NCBI RefSeq assembly: GCF_000003605.2
Contig: NW_003122916.1
Location: 33,225 to 96,127 of the forward strand
Reading direction: 5' to 3'
From: Saccoglossus kowalevskii
Taxonomy: Eukaryota > Hemichordata > Enteropneusta > Harrimaniidae
DNA length: 62,903 nt
Part shown: piece by piece, positions 53,102 to 62,903 of the stretch
Layout of the letters: every line of letters starts with the position of its first letter
Numbering within the stretch: position 1 is the first letter of the stretch
Notes under the pieces: generated by a model
What the model was told of the DNA's origin: nothing
The model's input: the letters and a program-made list of their open reading frames with translations, nothing else
Database searches by the model: none
Position numbers and translations under genes: made by a program

Positions 53102-56100
53102 TAATTGTTGTCCGTAAAACGTCAGACTGATTTATTTATTCAAAATCTTACCGTTGGGTCCTTCCACTGTAATCGTTTGGTTTTTTGTTGAACGGCATAC
53201 GGTGCCTTCGCCTATAGTAAAAACAATAAATATGGTACTTAATTAATATCGTACTAGACGGTCTGTGTCTTCTATGATGTCATTCCAGTTTAGGTCTACG
53301 ATATTGTGGATACCCCAGACCGTACGTTGTAAAATGTGGTAAAACAAAGTAAGTGATGAGAGTATTTCGTATTTAGATTATCATATATAATTAATAATGT
53401 TTTTACTCAATTCGAGTAAACGTATTTTAAGTATCCGAAAGTGGCTGCTTAGTTACACTTGGTTGCCATGAACAGTATGACATCATCAAATCTTGTTAGT
53501 ATTTTTTTTATTCCGGGTTTTATATCGTCGAGAAAATATGCAAAATATAAGATAATCTGTATTTTTACTACAGTAAAGAAAACAGTACACTGTAATTATC
53601 TGGTCAAATAGTGTAATACAGATATTATTTCAACATGTTCATTAGACTAAAATCTTGAAATTGAAAATCATTCGAGGAAATGTTTTCTGATTGTTGTAGA
53701 TTTTGTCAATACCAGTGTGTAAGTTGCTTGTGTTGACTATATTGATACATATATCCGTTTACTGACCATCTGATTTCAAGAAATATTTTAATACAATATA
53801 TTTCTTGGTTCAGAAATATAGCAAAACTTACCATCACTACAGTGTCCCTCACACGATCCCACGTCTATCTGCGTTTGGTGCGGCGAATCAGGGTACAAGA
53901 CCACCAGTTGGGATCGTCTCCGACATACCACCGGAACAGGCTTACAAGCACAGTTCTCTATGACGTCATATTCCACGGGATCCCCAACCAAATGAACTTT
54001 TTCTCTTTTAAGTCGAGTTGGCTCGCAACTCAAATCTCTGGGACACGAATGATACGACTGTGAATAAAACATTAATAAAAGTAAAATACATCAGTTTAAG
54101 TTTTAAAACTTCATGATCGGCTCCGCCCATATCAGTATTGAGTATTAAAATGCGGCACGACCCGTTATTCACCGACACTGTGACTCAGCGTATTTTACTT
54201 TGCGATCAATCTTCGTTTCTGTATGTATGTATGTGTATGTGTGTGTGTGTGTGTGTGGGGGGGGGTATTTACTGTGGAAACTCCATAACAAGTCTAATTA
54301 ACACAGGAATGCTAATTGACACTCTTGCCACTAATTATTCTTTCATCTTTACCTGATACTCGTTAACAGATTCGTCTTTGAAGTCCTAAACCTCACAAGT
54401 AGATGGTACAAACAAGTAGTTGTTTGACCATGGGTGGACTACTTGCCGAAGGTAAACAACTGATCTAATGGAATGCACATCACACCGTGGCATTAGAAGG
54501 TGTCCCGTTTTAAGTACCATGTCATTGTCACAGATATTTATCACAGACAGCGTGAAACAATCAAGCTAAACAAAATAACCGAATCAAAGATTCACCCGAA
54601 TTGTCACAAGAAAGAAATTGTTAGTTGATCACGTTAGACGAACTACATCTTACACTTGCATGCTGTATCGCATGATATCAATCACTAATTGCACCAACAG
54701 TGTACACTGCATATTTCACATAACTATGCCTAACTTGAAATTGTTGATATCTTTAAGTGTTTCTAGTTTTCTCCATGAATTGCAAATAATTTATATCTTT
54801 TATTTTAAAAGATCGGGATATGTTGGGATTAGTTATACCTGTCAATACTCGTATCGAAGTGGGGAATGCCGTGGGGGAGTCCAAGGGACGCCGATGGCGC
54901 TTATTATATTGCGGAGTTTAGGATGAATGAAAACACGCATGCTCAGTGAACTCAGGGTCAACGTTAATAAATTTGAGAATGCTTTCACCTACCCTTTCTC
55001 TGTCCCAGCTAACATTTTGAGCTGATTCTTTTCTATTAAGACGCCCATGTGAATGAGGTCCACATGTTCTCCGACATTCGCCAATATCCAGTTCAATCTG
55101 CGTACCAGAAACATCTAAAACAAAGGACATCATGCGTACTGTGTTAAACAATGGGCTTTCATTCGTGCCTGGCCACAATGTTAGCAGATGAAATTCAGTG
55201 TGAGAACACGCAATTTGCACAAGAATGGATGGAAACGCATCAGTCCCAACGGAATTACAGACCTACTTTGGACAATGCAAGTTTCTATACAGAAACCACA
55301 TGGTTGTTTACGCGTTTTAAAAGTCTGACAAAGAACTTTAGAAAACAAGTTTTGGCAACTGAATTGCGTTAATTATTGAAGTCCGAATAACATCAAACGA
55401 CCCCATGACATATACGGATGTGTAGAGTTTGTTTCAGCCAGCCAAGGCAATTACTAGTATATGGATGGCACTATCAAGTAGAGATCACATGACCAATAAC
55501 ACGGGTCACAACTGAATCGCTACTACTACTACTACTACTATTACAAGCAATGTTAAAGGGAGGCAGTCTTCGCGCCGCGTCCTGTTCGATATGGGACTCA
55601 TAGCGACGTATACAACGCGTGTAAAATACATTGTTTATTTACATGAAATTCGAACACGCGCTGCGCGACGACCACCGCGCTTTAATTTCACGTAAATTAT
55701 ATTTTTTTTCAATATCCACAACTTTGAGATGAACGATGATATAAAAGTACCGTGCAAACATGATGTTTCCCAAACCAAAACATGACCATTTTGTGGGGTT
55801 GAAGCCTTTTTTCCAAATGTTTATTTTCAATGTGCACGGGCATTCAACAGTCACGACTCCATCACGTACGTATTACATTAGTATATCTAATGTGACACGA
55901 CTAATGCCCGTGCACCTTGCAGTGTCTGTGTGTCACACCCACATTCATCGGGGACTACGACTAAAATAGATGTCAGTTTGAATCGCTACTTCTCTGCACT
56001 CTTATATAACTGCTATATATTCAACGAAATTCAAAATTGAAATCATAGAGCCAATTGGGACGTTGGTAGTTGTAATCACTTTGCGTCTCCTTAGCAACAC

Positions 56101-56638
56101 TTACCGTAACCAACAGCAATACTTTTAGATTTTCTCTCACAGCAGCCAAACGACGAATAGTCAGAATCCTTTTCGTCTTTTCTTGATGTGTTATTTAATA
56201 AAACTGACGACGTCGTCTGCGTTGCTATATTATCGGTTTCCACTACATTATGTTCCGTTTCAGCGGAAGACTTGTGCAGATGCCGCCCTGTAAATAAAAA
56301 TCAATAATAAAGTTAGCTTTCGAAGCTAAGGTCCGGTAATCGATTCTGGATTGATTGTAGGGTAACCGGGCGCATTATGCACGACCGTCATGCAAACGTC
56401 TCAAAGTTCTGAACACATAGAGCTCCTCGTTGGATAATGTAGATTTAGTTTTAAAAAAAACATGTTATCCCGTGAAAATTTAAGACGGATCCCCTCGCTG
56501 AGCCGGAACACGTGCGTAAACAGTTTGCGATCTAGTCAGTAATACAGCACAGTTAAAGCAGTGAATACCTGTAATTTCAGTAAAAACCACACAAAGGAAA
56601 ATCATCCAGCGAAAACATGTAACTGCCGAGCAAGCCAT
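51139..56638 (-). CDS. pnhd: Pinhead, secreted cystine-knot protein, 8 exons, 333 aa
   Basis: Exons in transcript order are 56638-56569, 56287-56105, 55114-54993, 54057-53832, 53211-53152, 52587-52460, 51497-51433 and 51286-51139. Every boundary has GT/AG and a matching phase, and the sum is 1002 nt. Exon 1 encodes a signal peptide with core WMIFLCVVF. A polar S/T-rich linker follows. Then come three modules that each start with a D-[IV]-G-x-C-x-x-x-C motif (residues 94-102, 191-198, 266-274) and end with a CxC motif (ENCACK 159-164, DECSCE 229-234, NECSCK at the C-terminus). This cysteine pattern and its position directly upstream of admp identify Pinhead. In vertebrates and tunicates Pinhead is an extracellular protein active in early embryonic patterning. 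The start ATG has a strong context (ACCATGG). The symbol is by orthology and was not confirmed by a search. Confidence 0.88.
53050..53101 (+). repeat. (TA)n(TG)n compound microsatellite in pinhead intron 5
   Basis: About 12 TA units are followed by 12 TG units. It lies just after the fifth exon in transcript order. Confidence 0.95.
54220..54267 (+). repeat. (TATG)n(TG)n(G)n microsatellite in pinhead intron 3
   Basis: TATGTATGTATGTGTATG runs into TG repeats and then a run of nine or ten G. Confidence 0.9.
55519..55543 (+). repeat. (CTA)n microsatellite in pinhead intron 2
   Basis: About seven CTA units lie just left of TTAA-MITE copy 1. Confidence 0.9.
55553..55685 (+). mobile_element. TTAA-flanked MITE, copy 1, in pinhead intron 2
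   Basis: It begins and ends with TTAA and contains TATGGGACTCATAGCGACGT, ACAACGCGTGTAAAATACAT and GCGCTGCGCGACGACCACCG. The TTAA duplication suggests a piggyBac-type non-autonomous element. It lies inside intron 2 of pinhead, in the antisense direction if defined as copy 2 is. Confidence 0.7.
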
Positions 56639-57242
56639 GGTCTGGACCGTGCGTTAGAAAGGAAGCAACGCGCAATGGCAGTTATCGCACTCCTCGTATT
56701 TACAATAATGTTCACTGGGCCACAAAATTATACACAAACTTTAGAAAATCCAAATAAGCGATCATTATGCTCTTTACCTTGCTGCAGACACCGTGTCTAG
56801 ACCTCTTTCTACGTGCTTCAATGGCATTGGAACTGCGTTGATGTTGACAAGCTCAGCCCCCAGGCAATCACTAAAGACGTGCCGACGGTATCAACGGGGA
56901 AAAAAAACGAAATTCCATCTAAACAAAACGGAAGCTAGTTTTTCCTAAACATCACGTTTCTAGTAAGAAGATGACTGCAATCTGTTTTTTTCTATCCGAA
57001 TCAAACGGCGACATATTTTGAGTGTTAATTTGACGTATTATTTTGTATAGTAAAGCCAGCAATAATAATCGTGCAGGCGTGGCACTTCCCCAAACACACA
57101 CTGCTTTTCCATTATAATGTCCCCTTTCACAAACAATTTGAGATGCATTTATTTGTGTCTTTTTACACAAACCTCAACAAAGTATTCATTTTCACCTCTT
57201 TTCTCTAGCTGCCGTGGTTCATTATTCGACATACCAAGCGCA

Positions 57243-57257
57243 CGGCACTCTGGCGCC
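57243..57257 (-). promoter_or_regulatory. BMP activating-element match upstream of pinhead
   Basis: On the minus strand the site reads GGCGCCA-GAGT-GCCG. It fits the GGCGCCA-N4-GNCV consensus described for BMP-activated enhancers. It lies about 600 bp upstream of the pinhead ATG. GGCGCC is rare in this AT-rich window; I saw it only here and at the admp promoter. Confidence 0.35.
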
Positions 57258-59295
57258 TGTCAGTGGCATGAATACCGTTAAGCGCCGCTGGCCATTCCCG
57301 CGGTTCACCCTCACGCGTCTAAACATACACATACAAAACATAACTGGCACGATCCTTGTCTCACGGGGACCTCGAAATGTATTAGTTTCGGAAACAGTTT
57401 CTATTATCAATCTAAATTGTTCTATGAAATTGCTGACATAGTTTTATACAAGGGAAATCGGTTGACCTCTAGACATCGTACTAATCACGCCTAGTAGATT
57501 CCATGCTGCTTTACTGACAATTGAACCAGGCAAATGAACCTTTGCATTTATATAACATGCTGAAATAAACAGTAAAATTCAAAGTATATATCAAGTCGAC
57601 CAGAATGAATCTCACAAGAAAACACCAAGAACCAACTGCAACAAATCACAGTCCCTCCACAAGAGAGAGAGACTGTGAACAAATTAAAAAAATAACGTTG
57701 TTGTAATTCCGCGTCCCAAACTTGAATGTAATAGTACACCGACCTTCAAGTTTCAACCGAAGTTTACTGCCAGGTTTAGAATTGTTCACAAACAGGAAAT
57801 CACATGACTTTCTGTGATTCAAGTTGTTGAAATAAACTGAGATATTGTACACAGAAATACAGGCACAATCAGTCGGAGAAATCTACACGGAAACACCCAC
57901 ATATACCAAACTACCCAGCTCTGTCTTGTAGGGTCCGAGGAATCAACTACAATTCCCAGCGGTAATTTGAGTGAGAAACTCTTAGTACGACAAGGTTAGC
58001 GGTTATCTGGTCGTAATAGCAAGTTTCATTCCAGTTGACAACAGGTAAAATTGAGCTGTATTCAGCGAGTCTCCTTAGAATTGTACGATTCGATTCGACA
58101 TGATAAGCATTCTATTCAAGGAATATCCCCACGAGTGAGAGGAGAAAAAAACCGCAACTTTCAATAGCAGTGAGCAACTTATAACTAAGTTTTTTGAGTC
58201 ACTGCCACAGAACTCCCGTCTTGAATACCTAAATCATTAAGTTGCGAATATTTGTAATCGTCTGTTTACAGTATTAGTGATCCGTAGTAGGATGTGATTT
58301 CTTTCTGAAAACATAAAAGATATATTTAGTATGTGTTTTCAATATGTATTTATCTTGAATTAAAACATATAATGCATCACGTGAACTTATTCAAGACTTC
58401 TCTGTCAAAGGAATCTTATTTATTTAATATTGATACAAACTAAGGGTGGCTCTTTCTAGATTTCGTCATGCGTTCGCATACCCAGAACTACTTATTATAA
58501 AAGGTAGGAAGGGTATGATTGAAAGAGAAACAAGTTATTGTATCTTACGTGCACAAAATACAGTGGGACGAATTTCATTTTGTTTAATTTATTCTACATT
58601 TCACCCCTAAAGAAATTTTATTATGTCCCATTAAGATGGAAATTTAATGTACTGATGAGTTCAAACAATACTGATGGACGGAGAAATACCGCTAAGTATA
58701 TTCTTAAAAGCTTTTTACTCAGAATATTTTTGATCGTGCATTATCTATATCATTTTGTTTATAAATGAGTTATAATTTTGTACTATTGCCGGTGTCCGCG
58801 AGGTACACAATAGATATATAACATAGGTGCACCCGTGTGATGTGTTAAATCATAGCATAGACCATACTCTCTGAAATAGTGGTACGTACTATGAATTCAC
58901 AGCGCATGCACACAAGTATACATGAGAGTTTATATTTCCATGGAACGACTATTATGTTCTACGTAAACAACGTTTTGGGCGACCAATTTCTATTCTCAAG
59001 ATTGTCCATCATTATTGCATGTTTACGGACACTTATGTTGAACTCTTACAACTATTCTCCACATATGACCACATGTGGTGCGAAGCTACTTACAGATTAT
59101 ACCTGATTGGCCAGCCAAACATCTAAAAACTAGACCAGCTTATTTTTCGACGTATTGAGATTTGTATAGTTGTTTCTGCTCAATTCCAAGCCAATGTCAA
59201 GTCCAACGCGACAAAGTCAGGCGAATACGTGATGACAATGTCCAGATCAGTATGTATTGTACCCCTGTTCTATCCTGGTCAATACCATTAGCTTA

Positions 59296-59414
59296 TTAAA
59301 GGGCAGTGGTCGCGTCGATATGGGACTCATGACAACGTACACAACGCGTGTATAATACATTGTTTGTTTACATCAAATTCTAACACGCGCTGCGCGACGA
59401 CCACCGCGCTTTAA
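59296..59414 (+). mobile_element. TTAA-flanked MITE, copy 2
   Basis: TTAAAGGGCAGTGGTCG at the left pairs with CGACCACCGCGCTTTAA at the right. The body shares TATGGGACTCATGACAACGT with copy 1. It is about 119 bp long and in the same orientation as copy 1. Confidence 0.75.
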
Positions 59415-60043
59415 AATGAGTATAATAAAATGAAAGAATAATTGCACGTCAGGAATAAACAAATACGCAAATAAACAAACAGACAGACCCACATGCATTA
59501 AAACAAAAACTGGAGTCTGTCTGACATAAGCAAACATTGTGCTACGTAAATTTAAGAACTGCAGCCACGAAGTCAAACTTTTGCTATTTAAAACATTCTG
59601 TTCTAGCTTGTATTGCTGCCAGTTATGGTGTATGTATAGAAAATCTACTTTAGAAAATGTATAGAAAATCTAATCTTCGGGTCAGTTAAAATAACGCTTT
59701 TCGTAAACTGTCGGGGTACGCCCGTGACTGTAGCACAATCACTATGTTCGATAAAAACCGCACAAACACAGCAGAAAGCTAATTTATGCGTTTATGGATC
59801 GACTAAGAACATCAAGCAATACGCTTGTGTGTGCCTTGCTCAAAAGTGATGTGAGATGGAATTCTGCTTTAGTGCAGCATTGGACAAACTTAAGGTAGTC
59901 TACTGAGTTTACTTAGTTTTCAAATCTGTATGATTTGTAATTTTATCTTATTACATATTTGTTTGTATCTTTTCTTTATATATGGACTATGTCTGAAATA
60001 AAACTATGAGAAGATATGAAATATTGTCATTATTTCTGTCTTT

Positions 60044-60175
60044 TTAAAGGGCGATGGTCGTCGTTGAGCGCGCGTTCGAATTTCATGTGCACAAACAATG
60101 TATTTTACACGCGTTGTATACGTCGCTATGAGTCCCATATCGAACAGAACGCGGCGCAACGACCACTGCAGAATT
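60044..60175 (-). mobile_element. TTAA-flanked MITE, copy 3 (inverted)
   Basis: This copy is in reverse orientation: TTAAAGGGCGATGGTCGTCG at the left, and GACGTATACAACGCG and GATATGGGACTC read on the minus strand. The right-hand TTAA has decayed (CAGAATTTT). Confidence 0.65.
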
Positions 60176-62682
60176 TTACGAGATACATAACCATTATAAC
60201 ATTTGCATATTGTATATCCCAGCATGCTTCAGTCGTATATACTATGACCCACATAAAGTCACTTAAATCTTATTTCAGGGAAAGAGATAATCGTACAAAC
60301 CGTTAATTTTACTAATTGTCGCGACGTGTGAAGATAGTTTCCTAGAAAACTATTCTGTACAACGTACATAGAGGTAGATGTTGTAATTATAGCAACTGTG
60401 GAAAGTCATACGACAGTACTACAAAAAGATTAAAACTCTCCCAAACTTATAACACACGAAATGAAATTAAACCCAGGAATGTCACAAACGAGTCAATTCA
60501 AATGTTTATAAAATTACCAAGTACAGGCGCAGATGTTTGGAGAAGTTACATAAACTGTTGATTCATAAAACTAAACCAACTATTTACAAATAGCCACATT
60601 TGCTTTTAAATAACTTATCTGTTTTTATTTTCACCGGACTTACACACTTGGGTGATTGACCGAGATGAATCAACTGTGAGGCATAGGTTATTCAATGGGT
60701 CAGGGTAATCTTATGTAGTAGAGGACCTGTTCAGTTTATTGAGGAGATGTATGTTTTATGCAAATGCAAACTGACATAATTTATATATATATATACTAAC
60801 CGACCAGGATACGAATACAAATCAATAACATCTATGTATAACACAATATATATTATACCATACATACACACACCAATTTAAGTGAATGAATATTGTAGTT
60901 ATAATAGACATCTTAGGGAAACATATTTATGAAATAAACAATTTCCTGTGTCGTACATCAACGTCGTCATTTTATCAGACGGTGGCGGAATATTTCAGTT
61001 ACTCCACATATGGGTTCAGGAACGTCACACTACATGTATCGGATTGAATTGTTGCCAATTGTACGTGTTATTATCTGCCAGTTGTTGGAATGCAAGAAAT
61101 TGAAAACCACGAGACAACTATTATGTGACATTTCAATGAATTCAAACAATTAATAAGAAAGACAAATGTCACAATCACTTGTTCCCCTCCCAAGTTACTC
61201 CACCATTCATCTTCAAAGGTTATAATAAAACTGGAACAATATTTGAAGAAAAAAATGGCCAGAAAAAACAGTATTTTACTCGAAAATGATGACTGCAACT
61301 AAGCAATTTACTCCAAATATGACAACAAATCTATTGAAATTTGAAGTACTTCTTCAGTTTCAATTTAAAAAAGTTGTGCTCACAAAAAATCGTGGCGTAT
61401 TCTTGTGAGCGTGAGAAAGTAATGAGAACTGTGAATGTGTGAATGGCATTCGTTTACACCTGTGTTCGCATCGCTCTATAGTCTACCCTTCAACGCGCGT
61501 TTTTATCTTTTGTCGATGATCCATTATAAGTGGTACTACACGACACCCTTGTTCCGCTTCATTCACATTTAAGCTGCTAATTGGGGCACCAAGGGGGAAA
61601 TTTCCCCGGCCCTCCCATACTTATCGCTGTCAAAAAGGCAATTTTCTGCGACATACCCAGTATTAGTTGGGAAAAACTTGGTTGTCCTTTGATACTGTAC
61701 AATAGTGCAGAGAACAATAGCCGCAGCTGACGACGAGAAACTATCCAAGTACTCTGCAGCGACTCGTCGAGTATTTGACTGAAGATGTTGACGCTGATGA
61801 AGTGTTTACCAGTTGTCAACGGTTCAACACGTGCACATTCCAGTGGTACTCGTGTCAAGGGCGGGGGCTTGGGCGTCGGGAATCAGTGGCTAAGCATTCC
61901 GTCCAAACATAATTCACTCGTTCTGATTCATAGTACGTCTCCCATCATGCAACTACTTTATAATAACGACTGTAGTACGTAATATACAGTGCGCTAAATA
62001 ATAGTATACATGAACATGTATGCACCTTTAACTGTACATTTCTCAATGTGGTCACGCGATGGCGCTGTCCCATTGAAGACACGTGTGGGAAGACGTTCTA
62101 ATCCACCACACAAAGTAAAAATTTAAATGAACCAAAACATGTTTTGTCAACTCCTGACTGCCCAATTTAGCATAGAACCACGAATTGCCGAGGCCGAGAA
62201 TAAGTTATTATTACTTTTTGCTGTTTTGCTAGTAAGCTTTATGTCTAGCCCATATCTAATTTCTCACAGCTTTATCAAGAATCGTGTTGTGGATCGCAGC
62301 TTGCCTCCAGATTGTCCTGAACACAGATAAGTTTAACAAGATGTTCAATAGATAACACAGTTCTGATAAACATTATGTTGACTGATACAGATCCGCTGAT
62401 TTCGACGCACGTTACACACAATAACATGAACTGTTGAAATGATGTAGTTGTGAAATTACATTCTCATCGAAGATATCTCAAAATATTCATCCCTGTACAC
62501 GTTGCCAAAGAAACCCTTTAGGTGGTTTTCAAGAAAATAAAAACAGCATTTTCAGTAGAGAAAAAAAACCTATAAAACCAGTCACAATACAACTAGTCAC
62601 AACACGAAAGAAAGGCAACGCAATGAAGTAACAATTAATCCATGGATCACCGGTGCACATGGCTACATTGTATGAGAATAAT

Positions 62683-62903
62683 CTGACATAGAGTTTACGA
62701 TATCTGACATACAGTTTACGATATCTGACGTACAGTTTACGATATCTGACGTACAGTTTACGATACCTGACATAGAGTTTACGATATCTGACGTACAGTT
62801 TACGATATCTGACATAGAGTTTACGATATCTGACGTACAGTTTACGATAACTGACATACAATTTACGATATCTGACATAGAGTTTACGATATCTGACATA
62901 CAA
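62683..62903. repeat. 21-bp minisatellite, runs off the right edge
   Basis: Ten units of CTGACATAGAGTTTACGATA-T (variants GTACAG, ATACAG) plus part of an eleventh are present. The period is a multiple of three, so the minus strand reads an open LYVRYRK heptad repeat. I see no sign that it is coding. Confidence 0.9.

Larger units (their letters stand above)
56639..62682. other. Region upstream of pinhead
   Basis: It contains the BMP activating-element match and two TTAA-MITE copies. No exon is recognisable; the frames at 58538-58768, 58879-59106, 61577-61858 and 62127-62330 show no known domain or splice-supported structure. Confidence 0.55.

Noticed and set aside
62529-62903. A 124-codon minus-strand frame with heptad repeats
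   Set aside because: Produced by the 21-bp minisatellite. The non-repeat part shows no known domain.

Overview
The window is nuclear DNA from an invertebrate animal, AT-rich and full of dispersed repeats, with short exons split by GT/AG introns. Three complete protein-coding genes can be reconstructed in frame, plus one probable first exon. The linked BMP-family gene admp and cystine-knot gene pinhead, large introns, many MITEs and repeats with a tandem core suggest a marine bilaterian. My best guess is a non-vertebrate deuterostome, perhaps an acorn worm (hemichordate). The sequence alone does not settle the species, and a lophotrochozoan is not excluded.

Layout. Positions 1-31.4 kb hold no recognisable complete gene. 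This stretch is a mosaic of a Helitron/HINE-like family with a 157-bp tandem core, a second dispersed family, four DNA-transposon-like elements with inverted termini (3368-4265, 5873-6283, 8602-9790, 21766-22947), and micro- and minisatellites. At 31453-31547 (-) is a probable first exon with a mitochondrial presequence-like N-terminus, possibly MCU. From 31.5 to 36.2 kb lie a retroelement 3' remnant with a (TTA)n tail and an array of five identical nuclear-receptor-type DR3 sites at exact 40-bp spacing. Positions 36247-40912 (+) carry chchd1 (mitoribosomal protein mS37), 3 exons, 128 aa. Positions 46197-42979 (-) carry admp, 5 exons, 435 aa, convergent with chchd1. Positions 56638-51139 (-) carry pinhead, 8 exons, 333 aa, upstream of admp on the same strand with about 4.9 kb between them. 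The last 6 kb hold pinhead upstream DNA, two copies of a TTAA-flanked MITE and a 21-bp minisatellite that runs off the right edge.

How the genes fit together. Admp is a secreted BMP-type ligand, known in other animals to be made on the low-BMP side and to be repressed by BMP signalling. Pinhead is a secreted cystine-knot protein whose gene lies next to Admp in several chordates. The tandem order pinhead-admp is preserved here. The admp promoter carries an exact match to the BMP silencer consensus (GRCGNC-N5-GTCTG) and a near-palindromic T-box site. A match to the BMP activating consensus lies upstream of pinhead. That would fit opposite BMP responses of the two neighbours, but the regulatory reading is inference. 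All exon joins were worked out by hand from splice consensus and reading phase. The total coding lengths (1308, 1002 and 387 nt) divide exactly by three.
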